From: an uncultured Acetatifactor sp.
Lineage (GTDB): Bacteria; Bacillota; Clostridia; Lachnospirales; Lachnospiraceae
DNA: 64,000 nucleotides
Assembly (NCBI GenBank): GCA_904501885.1
Contig: CAJGCP010000004.1
Span: 24,598-88,597, forward strand
Direction: 5' to 3'
A program made the translations under genes and the position numbers. The notes below the pieces were generated by a model that saw only the letters and a list, made by a program, of their open reading frames with translations, searched no databases and was not told the origin of the DNA. Below, piece after piece: positions 24,052 through 33,274 of the stretch (positions are counted from its first letter, which is position 1; each line of letters starts with the position of its first letter).

Positions 24052-25338
24052 TTATTTGGAAGGAACAATTTTTTCCTTGCCGCCCATATAAGGACGAAGC
24101 GCCTCAGGAATATTGATGGAACCGTCTTCATTCACATTGTTTTCCAAAAATGCAATCAATCCTCTGGGAGTTGCCAATACTGTGTTATTTAATGTATGCA
24201 CATAGTAAGTACCATTTTCGCCCTTGGTACGAATGCCCAAACGTCTTGCCTGCGCATCGCCCAAAGTAGAGCAGGATCCAACTTCGAAGTATTTCTGCTG
24301 TCTGGGGCTCCACGCCTCCACGTCACAGGACTTCACCTTCAAATCCGCCAAGTCACCGCTACAGCATTCCAGTGTACGAACAGGAATATCCAGGCTGCGG
24401 AAGAATTCTACCGTATAAGCCCACATCTTATTGTACCATTCCATGGAATCCTCTGGTTTGCATAATACTACCATTTCCTGCTTCTCAAACTGGTGCACGC
24501 GGTAAACGCCTCTTTCCTCGATACCATGGGAACCTACTTCCTTTCTAAAGCAAGGAGAGTAGGAAGTCATGCTGATGGGCAGATTTTTCTCTTCTACAAT
24601 CTGTCCCTGGAACTTTCCAATCATGGAATGCTCACTGGTACCGATCAAATACAGGTCTTCGCCCTCAATTTTGTACATCATGGCTTCCATTTCTGCGAAA
24701 CTCATAACGCCGGTTACCACATTACTTCTAATCATGAACGGAGGGATACAGTAAGTGAATCCCTTCTCAATCATAAAATCTCTTGCGTAACTAATCATTG
24801 CAGAATGGATTCTTGCCGCATCTCCCATAAGATAGTAGAATCCGTTACCACTGGTGCGTCCTGCCGCATCCTTGTCCAATCCGCTGATGCTATTCAAGAT
24901 ATCTGCGTGATAGGGCACCTCAAAAGCAGGAACTACCGGTTCGCCATATTTCTGAATCTCCACATTTTCATTGTCATCCTTACCGATGGGAACGGAAGGA
25001 TCAATGATATTGGGGATGGTCATCATGATTTTCTTGATTTTTTCCTGCAACTCAGGTTCGATGGCTTCTAATTCTGCCAATCTCTTTGCACTTGCTGCCA
25101 CTTCTGCTTTCTTGGCTTCGGCCTCTTCCTTCTTGCCCTGCGCCATCAAACCGCCGATTTCCTTGGAAATCTTATTTTTTGCAGCGCGCAAGTCGTCACC
25201 TTCCTGCTTTACTGCTCTCACCTGTGCATCCAGCTCTATTACCTCGTCAACCAATGGTAATTTGGCATCCTGGAACTTCTTTTTGATGTTTTCTTTCACC
25301 AATTCGGGATTTTCTCTTAAAAATTTAATATCTATCAT
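24052..25338 (-). CDS. serS: Seryl-tRNA synthetase
   Basis: This class II synthetase charges tRNA-Ser. An N-terminal antiparallel coiled coil (about residues 30-100, rich in Lys/Glu/Ala) is followed by the catalytic core with motif 2 (FRKEVGSHGIEERGVYRVHQFEKQE) and motif 3 (TPRGLIAFLENN). At 428 residues it is normal. GGAGG is 8 nt before the ATG. There is only a 34-nt gap to the upstream DUF4446-like gene, and no T-box leader fits in it. Confidence 0.97.
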   Translation of the reverse strand: MIDIKFLRENPELVKENIKKKFQDAKLPLVDEVIELDAQVRAVKQEGDDLRAAKNKISKEIGGLMAQGKKEEAEAKKAEVAASAKRLAELEAIEPELQEKIKKIMMTIPNIIDPSVPIGKDDNENVEIQKYGEPVVPAFEVPYHADILNSISGLDKDAAGRTSGNGFYYLMGDAARIHSAMISYARDFMIEKGFTYCIPPFMIRSNVVTGVMSFAEMEAMMYKIEGEDLYLIGTSEHSMIGKFQGQIVEEKNLPISMTSYSPCFRKEVGSHGIEERGVYRVHQFEKQEMVVLCKPEDSMEWYNKMWAYTVEFFRSLDIPVRTLECCSGDLADLKVKSCDVEAWSPRQQKYFEVGSCSTLGDAQARRLGIRTKGENGTYYVHTLNNTVLATPRGLIAFLENNVNEDGSINIPEALRPYMGGKEKIVPSK

Positions 25339-25372
25339 GATTGTTCCTCCTGCTGTCGAACATATGTTTGTT

Positions 25373-25882
25373 TTATTGTTGTTTGTTGCTATTCATGGCC
25401 ATTGCCATAGCTTCGGATTCCTCTTTACTCAAATCCATTTTACATTTACCGTTTCGAACCTCTTTTGCATAGGAATAGCAACCTTCCGTACTATGTACAG
25501 AGTTCATAATATAACCACAGTTATTCTCATCCAACAAAACCAAACAGAAACTCAATTGTCCGCCCATCTGCTGGAAAGCGTCATATTTTACCAATCCTAA
25601 TTTTTGATAGGTACCCTGTAGCCTTCTTCTCTGGTCCTTCAGCTCTTTTCTGTTTTTTTCGGTTGCTTCCTTCAACAAGGAAATATCTTCTATTGCTCTA
25701 ACCACTGCTTCTTCCAGATTCTGACCGCTTCTTCCGGTCATAAATCTTTTCAGACGATGCTTCATTCTGGAAGTGTTAGACAATTGCACAATTAACAGAA
25801 CAATGGTTGTCATCAACAAAACAGCCAGTACCAGCATGCCAATCATTAGCATATCCGGACTTACATTAAATAATGTCTCCAT
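25373..25882 (-). CDS. DUF4446-like membrane-anchored protein
   Basis: The 169-residue protein has one N-terminal membrane helix (MLMIGMLVLAVLLMTTIVLLIVQL), a helical middle part with a coiled-coil-like stretch (LLKEATEKNRKELKDQRRRL) and a conserved C-terminal domain including LGLVKYDAFQQMGGQLSF. This is the DUF4446 family, which typically sits next to parAB in Clostridia. Function is unknown; a link to chromosome segregation is suggested only by position, 18 nt after parB. Confidence 0.85.
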   Translation of the reverse strand: METLFNVSPDMLMIGMLVLAVLLMTTIVLLIVQLSNTSRMKHRLKRFMTGRSGQNLEEAVVRAIEDISLLKEATEKNRKELKDQRRRLQGTYQKLGLVKYDAFQQMGGQLSFCLVLLDENNCGYIMNSVHSTEGCYSYAKEVRNGKCKMDLSKEESEAMAMAMNSNKQQ

Positions 25883-25900
25883 CTTCTCCGTTTCCTTCCC

Positions 25901-26812
25901 TTAGTTTCTTATCGAATCAAAGATTCTATCCAGATCTTCGTGATTATAGAATTCTATCTCTATCTTTCCTGATCCGTCACCCTTAGGTTTAATGGAAACT
26001 TTGGTACTGAGTTTCTGCTTCATTTTTTCTTCTAAATCCTGATAAATTGCTTCCAACGTGGTATTTGTCTCAGGTTTTTTAGGTTTTCCGGGCTTGTTTA
26101 AATTTTTAACAAGCTTTTCCACCTCGCGAACGCTCATCTTTTCGTCAAATACTCTTTGCGCAATATTGTACTGTTCATCCTTGTCATCAATTGCCAACAA
26201 AGCGCGTGCATGTCCAGTTGAAATCTTATCATCAATCACCATTTCCTGAACAGCATCGCATAACTTCAATAATCTTACGGAATTTGTGATAGCAGTACGA
26301 CTCTTAGAAACTCTTTCTGCCACTTCATCCTGTTTCATGTGAAACTCGGTAAGCAGTCGCTTGTAAGCCTGGGCTTCTTCGATGGGATTCAAATCTTCTC
26401 GTTGAATATTCTCAATCAGAGAGATTTCTGCAATTTCCTGCTCAGAATAGTCGCGGATAATTACTGGAACTTCCTTCAATCCTGCCAATTTGGCAGCTCT
26501 CCAACGACGCTCGCCGGCAATAATTTCATAGTGGTCCTTTCTGTCCTGCACCAAAATGGGCTGAAGAAGACCAAACTGTTTAATGGAATCTGCCAGTTCC
26601 TGCAATGCATCTTCGTCAAAATTCTTTCGTGGCTGCTTTCTATTGGGCTCAACCTTCGTAATTTTCACTACTGAATCCGGTTTTTTGATTTCTTCTGCTG
26701 CGGGTTCAACCGGCTTTTTGGATACATCCGTCTTCGGTTTCGCTTCCCCAACCATATTGGGAATCAATGAATCCAGACCTTTTCCTAACCCTCTTCCTGC
26801 TTTTGTAGCCAT
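25901..26812 (-). CDS. parB: Chromosome-partitioning protein ParB (Spo0J)
   Basis: ParB binds parS, loads and spreads as a CTP-dependent clamp, and recruits SMC. The N-terminal CTPase region shows VEPNRKQPRK and GERRWRAAKLAGL, followed by the helix-turn-helix (QDEVAERVSKSRTAITNSVRLLKL) and a C-terminal dimerisation region. The 303-residue length is normal. Its own coding sequence holds a parS-like site (26331-26346). The gene is 14 nt after parA. Confidence 0.96.
   Translation of the reverse strand: MATKAGRGLGKGLDSLIPNMVGEAKPKTDVSKKPVEPAAEEIKKPDSVVKITKVEPNRKQPRKNFDEDALQELADSIKQFGLLQPILVQDRKDHYEIIAGERRWRAAKLAGLKEVPVIIRDYSEQEIAEISLIENIQREDLNPIEEAQAYKRLLTEFHMKQDEVAERVSKSRTAITNSVRLLKLCDAVQEMVIDDKISTGHARALLAIDDKDEQYNIAQRVFDEKMSVREVEKLVKNLNKPGKPKKPETNTTLEAIYQDLEEKMKQKLSTKVSIKPKGDGSGKIEIEFYNHEDLDRIFDSIRN
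26331..26346. promoter_or_regulatory. parS: parS-like site inside parB
   Basis: TGTTTCATGTGAAACT differs from the parS consensus TGTTTCACGTGAAACA at two positions. A parS inside the parB gene is also found in B. subtilis spo0J. Confidence 0.55.
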
Positions 26813-26826
26813 AATTTTCCTCTTTC

Positions 26827-27588
26827 CTAGTTGTTCTCTATCACTTCTTGTGCCAAATTTTTATATGCCTCTGCACCCGCTGATTTAGAATCGTATAGGT
26901 TGATAGGTAAACCAAAACTGGGGGCTTCTGCCAATCGAATATTTCTCGGAATCAAAGTATTATACACCTTTTGATTCAGGTTTTGTTTCACGTTTTCTAC
27001 TACCTGCATGGAGAGATTTGTTCTGGCATCATACATCGTAAATACCACGCCCTCCATGTACAAATCCGGATTTAATCTCTCTTTGACCAGATTTATGGTA
27101 TGTATCAACTGGCTTAATCCCTCCAACGCATAATATTCACACTGGATCGGCACCAATACACTGTCCGCTGTGGTCATAGAGTTAATGGTTAACATATTTA
27201 AGGAAGGAGGGCAGTCAATGATTATGTAGTCATAATCTTCCTTAATATAATCCACCTCGTCCTTTAAGATATATTCCTTCTTTTCTACGCCAATTAATTC
27301 TATCTCGGCAGCCGCTAAATTTACATTGGCAGGGATTACTTGCACACCTTCCATGGCTCCCTGATAGATACAATCACTGATGGAGCATTCCCCTAACATC
27401 AATTCATACAGGGTATTATCTAAATTATTTTTATCAATTCCAAGACCACTCGTTGTGTTTCCTTGGGGATCCGTATCGATAACCAATACTTTCTTTCCAA
27501 GTTCGGCAAGTGATGCAGCTAAATTTATAGAAGTGGTGGTTTTACCAACGCCACCTTTTTGGTTTGCCACTGCAATTGTTTTTCCCAT
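26827..27588 (-). CDS. parA: Chromosome-partitioning ATPase ParA (Soj)
   Basis: This MinD/ParA-type ATPase has the deviant Walker A motif KGGVGKTT (residues 11-18), DTDPQGNTTSGLG and DYIIIDCPPSLNMLT. ParA works with ParB-parS in origin segregation and, as Soj, influences DnaA activity. At 253 residues it is normal. It is the first gene of the parA-parB-DUF4446-serS run and lies just downstream of the parS cluster. Confidence 0.97.
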   Translation of the reverse strand: MGKTIAVANQKGGVGKTTTSINLAASLAELGKKVLVIDTDPQGNTTSGLGIDKNNLDNTLYELMLGECSISDCIYQGAMEGVQVIPANVNLAAAEIELIGVEKKEYILKDEVDYIKEDYDYIIIDCPPSLNMLTINSMTTADSVLVPIQCEYYALEGLSQLIHTINLVKERLNPDLYMEGVVFTMYDARTNLSMQVVENVKQNLNQKVYNTLIPRNIRLAEAPSFGLPINLYDSKSAGAEAYKNLAQEVIENN

Positions 27589-27727
27589 AATGTCACCTTC
27601 CTTTATGTAGCCTTTACATTATAGCATTATTCTTTCTGGATAGCCATAATATTTTATAGTAAAATTACTTTTTTCTATAGGCACTATATATAGTCCTTCA
27701 TTTGTTTGTATATTATCTATATTTACT

Positions 27728-27766
27728 TGTTTCACGCTGAATTTTCCAAATGTTTCACGGAAATAT
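27728..27766. promoter_or_regulatory. Two degenerate parS half-sites
   Basis: TGTTTCACGCTGAA (from about 27728) and TGTTTCACGGAAAT (from about 27752) each keep the left half of parS. They precede two perfect sites and may extend the ParB loading zone. Confidence 0.5.
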
Positions 27767-27787
27767 TTACAACATCTTGGGATAAAT

Positions 27788-27803
27788 TGTTTCACGTGAA
27801 ACA
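27788..27803. promoter_or_regulatory. parS: parS site
   Basis: This is a perfect match to the 16-bp consensus TGTTTCACGTGAAACA, in the gene-free stretch upstream of parA. It should load ParB about 8 kb from oriC. Confidence 0.96.
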
Positions 27804-27836
27804 TTATCTTGTATTACCTATTAGAATGACAAGGAA

Positions 27837-27852
27837 TGTTTCACGTGAAACA
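27837..27852. promoter_or_regulatory. parS: parS site within a 28-bp palindrome
   Basis: A second perfect TGTTTCACGTGAAACA lies 33 bp after the first. Its flanks extend the dyad to 28 bp (27831-27858, AAGGAA on the left and TTCCTT on the right). The rest of the 347-nt gap between the hotdog-fold gene and parA is AT-rich without other clear features. Confidence 0.96.
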
Positions 27853-27935
27853 TTCCTTGCTTCTATTCATACCCTGATACAACATATAGATTTTTAATGA
27901 ATACCCTTTAACTTTAAATCACTCTTTCGAACACT

Positions 27936-28337
27936 TTAGCCCACGCGGAATCCTGTGATTGTCACTGTTGATGTTAGATTTCCTAATTCATCCATTACAT
28001 CCACACGGTAGCACACCGTGGTTTTTCCATCTTTTAAACAGGATGCTTTTGCAATAAGTTTATTTCCTTTCGCTGTTCCCAAAAAAGAAATGTCAGCATG
28101 TAATGTTACGCACCCCATCTTTTCTGCGTTTGCTGCTACGGCAAAAGTGAAATCCGCTAACATAAAATATGTTCCACCCATTACTGCGCCCATAGCATTA
28201 CGATGCGAATCTGTAATATTCAAACTGCAGGTGGCAGTGTGATCGCCGATTTCCTCGATTACAGCACCGTTTTCTGTTGCAAATCGGTCATCTGCAAATT
28301 TACTTCTTACATCTTCTAATGTTATCTTATAATCCAT
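27936..28337 (-). CDS. PaaI-like hotdog-fold thioesterase
   Basis: This protein of about 133 residues has the hotdog fold of PaaI/YbgC-like acyl-CoA thioesterases: HRNAMGAVMGGTYFMLADFTFAVAAN corresponds to the conserved HxxxxHGG..faLaD segment and is followed by the strand LHADISFLGTAKG. Substrate is unknown. The ATG at 28337 is used; a TTG at 28343 is possible, and neither has a strong ribosome-binding site. It sits between rsmG and parA, where many Clostridia have nothing, so it is an insertion into a conserved order. Confidence 0.8.
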   Translation of the reverse strand: MDYKITLEDVRSKFADDRFATENGAVIEEIGDHTATCSLNITDSHRNAMGAVMGGTYFMLADFTFAVAANAEKMGCVTLHADISFLGTAKGNKLIAKASCLKDGKTTVCYRVDVMDELGNLTSTVTITGFRVG

Positions 28338-28424
28338 CTTCAATTTACCATATACTTTCTGTTTCTTTCTAATTCGATAACTTCTTGTGTATCAGACATC
28401 CGTTATATCGTATATAGATTATCG

Positions 28425-29147
28425 TTATATCGGTTCTTTTGCGGGCAAACCTGCTTTTCTAGGATACTTTCCGGGAGTGGCTTTTTCCTTCTTAATTACC
28501 ACTAAATTTCTATAAATATCTGTCTCAGGTAGTTTGAACTCCACCTGTTTCTCCACCTTGCCACCAAGTATTTGCAGTGCATGGGTGGCTTCCGTCAATT
28601 CCTGTGTTAATTTCTCTGACTTATACGGCACGAAGTATCCCCCTACTTTTACATAGGGCAGGCAATATTCAGATAAAGTAGAAAGATTTGCAACTGCTCT
28701 GGAAACGCATAGGTCAAATTTTTCTCTTAATTTTCCAGGTTTCGCGAAATCTTCTGCACGTCCATGAATGGTTTCTACATCACTAAGTCCCAATTCATCG
28801 ATGATTGCATTCAGGAAAGAAACCCTTTTGTTCAGGGAATCTAATAATGTCACCTTTAACTGAGGATATGCAATTTTTAACGCCAATCCGGGAAATCCGG
28901 CGCCGGTTCCCACATCAATAACGGACAATGACCTCGAAACATCAAATGCTTTTATCAGGGATGCACTGTCCACGAAGTGTTTTTTCATCACCTCGTCATA
29001 TTCTGTAATGGCAGTTAGATTCATCACCTGATTCCATTCCACCAGCAGTTCATAGTAACGAAGGAACTGTTCCACTTGGCTTTCTGTTAATGTTACGCCA
29101 AGCGAGCGCATATCATTTTCAAAAGTTTCTGTATTGTACTTGCTCAC
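28425..29147 (-). CDS. rsmG: 16S rRNA (guanine-527-N7)-methyltransferase RsmG
   Basis: RsmG (GidB) methylates G527 of 16S rRNA. The SAM-binding motif VIDVGTGAGFPGLALKIAYP, the YELLVEWNQVMNLTAI segment and VSRAVANLSTLSEYCLPYVK are present. The start is GTG at 29147 with AAGGAG 7 nt upstream. It follows mnmG by 18 nt in the classic mnmE-mnmG-rsmG order. Confidence 0.97.
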   Translation of the reverse strand: MSKYNTETFENDMRSLGVTLTESQVEQFLRYYELLVEWNQVMNLTAITEYDEVMKKHFVDSASLIKAFDVSRSLSVIDVGTGAGFPGLALKIAYPQLKVTLLDSLNKRVSFLNAIIDELGLSDVETIHGRAEDFAKPGKLREKFDLCVSRAVANLSTLSEYCLPYVKVGGYFVPYKSEKLTQELTEATHALQILGGKVEKQVEFKLPETDIYRNLVVIKKEKATPGKYPRKAGLPAKEPI

Positions 29148-29164
29148 AGGATAACTCCTTTTGA

Positions 29165-31078
29165 TTAATGTTCTAAATATACCAGCAACACGGAAATATC
29201 CGCAGGGGAAACACCGGATATACGGGAGGCCTGCCCGATAGAGGCGGGTCGGAAACTTTTTAGCTTCTGTCTTGCTTCCAGTCGGAGTGAAGGCACCAAA
29301 TCATAATCGATGTCTTCCGGAATCTTCTTTTCTTCCATTTTTTTGTACTGTTCTACCTGTCTCCGCTGTCTAATGATATAGCCTTCATACTTGACTTCGA
29401 TTTCTACCTGCTCTATCACCTCTTCGGGCAAGCTTGGTTTGCCACAAAGTTCCATAGAGAAGGCTTCTCTTTCTTTGTCAATCTCTTTCAAACACTCATA
29501 AGATAGTTCCGGTCTGCAGATCAGTTCCGCCATAGAAGCCGCCGTTTTTAGGGTAGCGCTATCATGCGCAATCAAAAATTCTTGAATTTCTTTATTGGCA
29601 CCCACATTCGTAGCCTTTAACCGGGCAATCTCTGCCTGTATCAATCGTTCTTTTTCAAGAAGTGCCTGATACTGTTCGTCGGATATCAGGCCAACTTCAT
29701 ATCCTTTTTTGCGAAGTCTTATATCTGCGTTATCCTGACGAAGAAGCAAACGATATTCTGCTCGAGACGTCATCATACGGTAGGGTTCTCGGTTTTCCTT
29801 GGTTACCAAATCATCAATCAAAACACCGATATAACTCTCAGAGCGGTCTAGTATCAGGGGCTCCCGATGATAAATTGACATTGCTGCATTGATTCCTGCC
29901 ACCAAGCCCTGCGCTGCCGCCTCTTCATACCCGCTGCTTCCATTGAACTGACCGGCGCTAAACAAACCTTTAATATCCAGGAATTCCAAGGTTGCTCCCA
30001 GCTGACGGGCATTAATGCAATCATATTCTATGGCATAAGCATTGCGGACAATTTTACAATTTTCCAGACCGGGCACAGTCCGATACATACGTACTTGTAC
30101 ATCTTCCGGCAAAGAGGATGACATACCGCTGACATACATTTCATTGGTGTGTAAGCCCTCCGGCTCCAAAAATACCTGATGGCGCTCTTTATCAGAGAAC
30201 TTCACCACTTTATCTTCGATGGAAGGGCAATATCTGGGTCCTGTACCTTCTATGATTCCTGCGTAAATCGGGGATCTGTCCAAATTAGCACGAATAATAT
30301 CGTGTGTTTCCTCATTGGTATAGGTCAACCAGCAAGATACCTGCTCTTTCTGAATGGATGCCGGGTCCGTAGAGTAAGAAAAAGGAACCACTTTACCGTC
30401 ACCGAACTGCTCTTCCATTTTTGAAAAATCAATACTTCTCTTGTCCATTCTGGCAGGCGTTCCGGTTTTGAAACGATTCATCTCCACACCTAATTCCTTT
30501 AGGGAATCCGTTAAATGGGTGGCTGCCTGCAATCCATTGGGTCCGGTATAAGTAATTGCCTCTCCGCAGAGACATCTGGCGCGCAGATATGTTCCGGTAC
30601 ATAAAATCACTGCTTTGCATTCATATATGGTCCCGGTGTAAATCTTAACACCTGTAATTTTCTTTTTATTGTCAGGCATGTCTTCCCATAATAAATCGCA
30701 CACTTCTGCCTGCTTAATGGTCAAATGGTCCTGATTTTCCAGAACTTTTCTCATTTCTCTGGTATAATCTGCTTTGTCTGCTTGGGCGCGCAGGGAATGT
30801 ACTGCAGGTCCTTTGGATACATTCAGCATCTTGGACTGAATAAAGGTCTTATCTATGTTTTTACCCATTTCGCCACCAAGGGCATCCAGTTCTCTCACCA
30901 AATGTCCTTTGCTGGTACCACCAATATTCGGATTACAGGGCATCAGCGCAATACTGTCTACGCTGACTGTAAAAATTACCGTTTCTAACCCAAGTCTGGC
31001 ACAAGCAAGAGCAGCCTCACATCCGGCATGTCCCGCACCAACCACACATACATCTACTTTTTCTCGAATCTCTGACAT
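29165..31078 (-). CDS. mnmG: tRNA uridine-5-carboxymethylaminomethyl modification enzyme MnmG
   Basis: MnmG (GidA) is an FAD-binding partner of MnmE that modifies wobble U34 of certain tRNAs. The N-terminal dinucleotide-binding motif VCVVGAGHAGCEAALACARLG, the LMPCNPNIGGTSKGHLVRE segment and the C-terminal helical domain (RPASIGQASRISGVSPADIS) are typical. At 637 residues it is of normal length. Confidence 0.98.
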   Translation of the reverse strand: MSEIREKVDVCVVGAGHAGCEAALACARLGLETVIFTVSVDSIALMPCNPNIGGTSKGHLVRELDALGGEMGKNIDKTFIQSKMLNVSKGPAVHSLRAQADKADYTREMRKVLENQDHLTIKQAEVCDLLWEDMPDNKKKITGVKIYTGTIYECKAVILCTGTYLRARCLCGEAITYTGPNGLQAATHLTDSLKELGVEMNRFKTGTPARMDKRSIDFSKMEEQFGDGKVVPFSYSTDPASIQKEQVSCWLTYTNEETHDIIRANLDRSPIYAGIIEGTGPRYCPSIEDKVVKFSDKERHQVFLEPEGLHTNEMYVSGMSSSLPEDVQVRMYRTVPGLENCKIVRNAYAIEYDCINARQLGATLEFLDIKGLFSAGQFNGSSGYEEAAAQGLVAGINAAMSIYHREPLILDRSESYIGVLIDDLVTKENREPYRMMTSRAEYRLLLRQDNADIRLRKKGYEVGLISDEQYQALLEKERLIQAEIARLKATNVGANKEIQEFLIAHDSATLKTAASMAELICRPELSYECLKEIDKEREAFSMELCGKPSLPEEVIEQVEIEVKYEGYIIRQRRQVEQYKKMEEKKIPEDIDYDLVPSLRLEARQKLKSFRPASIGQASRISGVSPADISVLLVYLEH

Positions 31079-31100
31079 ACCTTCATGCCTTTCTTACGTT

Positions 31101-32525
31101 TTATTTTCCCATACAGAATTTAGAAAAAATCTCCTGTACTAAATCATCGTCCACTTCTTCGCCGATAATATGACCCAAGGACGCATAGGCGCTCATTAAG
31201 TCAATGGAATAAAAATCCTCCGGCATCTCGTTTTCTAAGGATGTTTTTACCATAGTCATGCTTTCCAAAGCTTCCATCAAGGCCTGCTTATGACGCAAAC
31301 TGGTAATCACAACTTCATGATTCATATTGATTTGTCCGCGGAAGAACATTTCTTTGATGGTTTCTTCCAACACTTCTATTCCTATATTTTCTGTGATAGA
31401 AGTCCGAATCACCTTTGTTTGCAGGCATCCATCCGCCTTTAAATAATCTTCTAAATCATGCTCATTCACTTTTACGGTTAAATCTGTTTTATTCAATAAA
31501 ACAATGGCTTTTTTATCTTTGATTAACGAGATAATCTCCCGATCACTTTCATCCAAATCTACAGACGCATCTACCACATACAAGATTAAATCCGCGTCAC
31601 CGGCATATTTCTTTGCTTTTTCTACGCCAATTTTTTCCACTACATCATCTGTGGTACGAATGCCCGCTGTATCAATAATATTAAGTCCGATTCCTTGCAG
31701 TCGTATGGTTTCCTCCAGCACATCTCTGGTGGTTCCTGCAATATCTGTAACAATCGCCCGTTCCTGTCCCAAAAGTGCATTTAGCAAAGAAGATTTTCCT
31801 GCATTGGGTTTGCCCACAATAACCGTGGAAATACCTTCCTTCATCAGCTTACCATTGTCCGCTGTTGCAATTAATTTTTTTAGACGATTGCTAATATCAT
31901 CTACTTTTTCGGATAATTTTTCGTTATAACCCTCTAAACTAATATGTTCCGGGTCATCTAATGCTGCTTCTATATAAGCCAGTTCATATAATATATCGCT
32001 TCTTAGATTCTTTACCTGCTCAGAAAGCATACCTTTCAGCTGATTCACTGCTGATTTATGGGCAAATTCGTTTTGGGAATGAATCAAATCAATCACCGCT
32101 TCCGCTTTTGCCAAATCCATTTTACCATTTAAAAAGGATCTCTTGGAAAACTCTCCCGGCTCCGCCAGACGGGCACCATTTAATATGGCACATTCCAATA
32201 CCTTCTGCAACACCAATAATCCACCATGACAATGTATTTCTACGGTATCTTCTCCCGTAAAACTTCTGGGCGCTTTCATCACAACCGCCATCACTTCATC
32301 TAGGATATGATTTTTCCATGATGTTTTATCTTCTGTATTTTCATCCACCACAAACCCATATTGCAGCATATGGCTTGGTAGTTGCTCCAGTGCCTTTTTT
32401 CCGGAGGGCAACCGAAATAAGCGGTCCCCCACTAAAACTGCTTCGGGGCCACTGATTCTAATAATTCCGATGCCGGAATCTGTAAGTCCGGTTGCTATTG
32501 CTGCAATTGTATCTTTTTTCAACAT
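31101..32525 (-). CDS. mnmE: tRNA modification GTPase MnmE
   Basis: MnmE (TrmE) works with MnmG on tRNA wobble uridines. It has the N-terminal formyl-THF-binding domain (TIAAIATG...GIIRISG), a GTPase domain inserted in a helical domain with P-loop GKPNAGKS (238-245), switch DIAGTTRD and DTAGIR, NKTD, and the C-terminal FCMGK that matches the conserved C(I/M)GK. At 474 residues it is slightly longer than the usual 450-460. Its own promoter must lie after the jag terminator. Confidence 0.98.
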   Translation of the reverse strand: MLKKDTIAAIATGLTDSGIGIIRISGPEAVLVGDRLFRLPSGKKALEQLPSHMLQYGFVVDENTEDKTSWKNHILDEVMAVVMKAPRSFTGEDTVEIHCHGGLLVLQKVLECAILNGARLAEPGEFSKRSFLNGKMDLAKAEAVIDLIHSQNEFAHKSAVNQLKGMLSEQVKNLRSDILYELAYIEAALDDPEHISLEGYNEKLSEKVDDISNRLKKLIATADNGKLMKEGISTVIVGKPNAGKSSLLNALLGQERAIVTDIAGTTRDVLEETIRLQGIGLNIIDTAGIRTTDDVVEKIGVEKAKKYAGDADLILYVVDASVDLDESDREIISLIKDKKAIVLLNKTDLTVKVNEHDLEDYLKADGCLQTKVIRTSITENIGIEVLEETIKEMFFRGQINMNHEVVITSLRHKQALMEALESMTMVKTSLENEMPEDFYSIDLMSAYASLGHIIGEEVDDDLVQEIFSKFCMGK

Positions 32526-32579
32526 AATGATTTCCTTTTTATGTCTTTAGAAACCTTTTCACTATTCCATAAATGTACA

Positions 32580-32616
32580 AAAAAGGCTGTTACAATCATT
32601 ATAATTGCAACAGCCC
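32580..32616 (-). terminator. Rho-independent terminator after jag
   Basis: GGCTGTTGCAAT and ATTGTAACAGCC form a 12-bp stem with one mismatch, followed by TTTTTT on the minus strand. It separates the rpmH-to-jag unit from mnmE-mnmG-rsmG. Confidence 0.85.
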
Positions 32617-32627
32617 TTCATTAAAAG

Positions 32628-33260
32628 TTATTTTTGCAAAGTTACAACAACTCTTCTGAAAGGCTCCTCGCCCTCACTGTGAGTGGTAACGTATTTATCA
32701 CCCTGCAAAGCCGAATGAATAATTCTTCTCTCATAGGGATTCATGGGTTCCAAAGTAACCGCTCTCTTTGTTCTCTTTACCTTGTATGCAATATTCTTTG
32801 CCAGGTTTTCCAGTGTATCTTTACGTCTTTGTCTGTAGTTCTCTGTATCAACCTTTACACGAATGTAATCGGATACACCCTTATTTACTACTAAAGATAC
32901 AAGATACTGAAGGGAATCCAATGTCTGTCCTCTCTTACCAATCAGAACACCCATATCCTCACCTTCTAAGTTTACATCCATTGCCTTCTCTTCTTCGTCG
33001 AAAGTAACAGATACAACAACTTCCATTTCCATTGCAGCAAATACTTCTTTTAAGAATTCTTTTGCAACTTCTGTAACATCACCTTTTTCTTTTTTTGCGG
33101 ACGCTTTGATAATAACAGGTTTTGCTCCCAATCCTAAAAATCCTGAAGAACCTTCATCAATTACTTCATATTCTAATCTATCGCTGGTAATACCTAATTT
33201 CTGGCAAGCGTCTGTGATTGCTTCTTCGATTGATTTTGCTGATACTTCAATAAATTCCAT
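32628..33260 (-). CDS. jag: RNA-binding protein Jag/KhpB
   Basis: The protein has a Jag N-terminal domain (residues 1 to about 50, MEFIEVSAKSIEEAI...GFLGLGAKP), a KH domain (about 75-150, with the GxxG-like LIGKRGQTLDSLQYL) and a C-terminal R3H domain (MNPYERRIIHSALQG). KhpB binds RNA with KhpA and affects cell-wall synthesis and division in streptococci. It lies 14 nt after yidC, the usual arrangement. Confidence 0.95.
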   Translation of the reverse strand: MEFIEVSAKSIEEAITDACQKLGITSDRLEYEVIDEGSSGFLGLGAKPVIIKASAKKEKGDVTEVAKEFLKEVFAAMEMEVVVSVTFDEEEKAMDVNLEGEDMGVLIGKRGQTLDSLQYLVSLVVNKGVSDYIRVKVDTENYRQRRKDTLENLAKNIAYKVKRTKRAVTLEPMNPYERRIIHSALQGDKYVTTHSEGEEPFRRVVVTLQK

Positions 33261-33274
33261 ACTTTTCTCCTTAT

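Noticed and set aside
25339..25372. T-box leader before serS
   Set aside because: Only 34 nt separate serS from the upstream gene, too short for a T-box, and none of its conserved sequences is seen.
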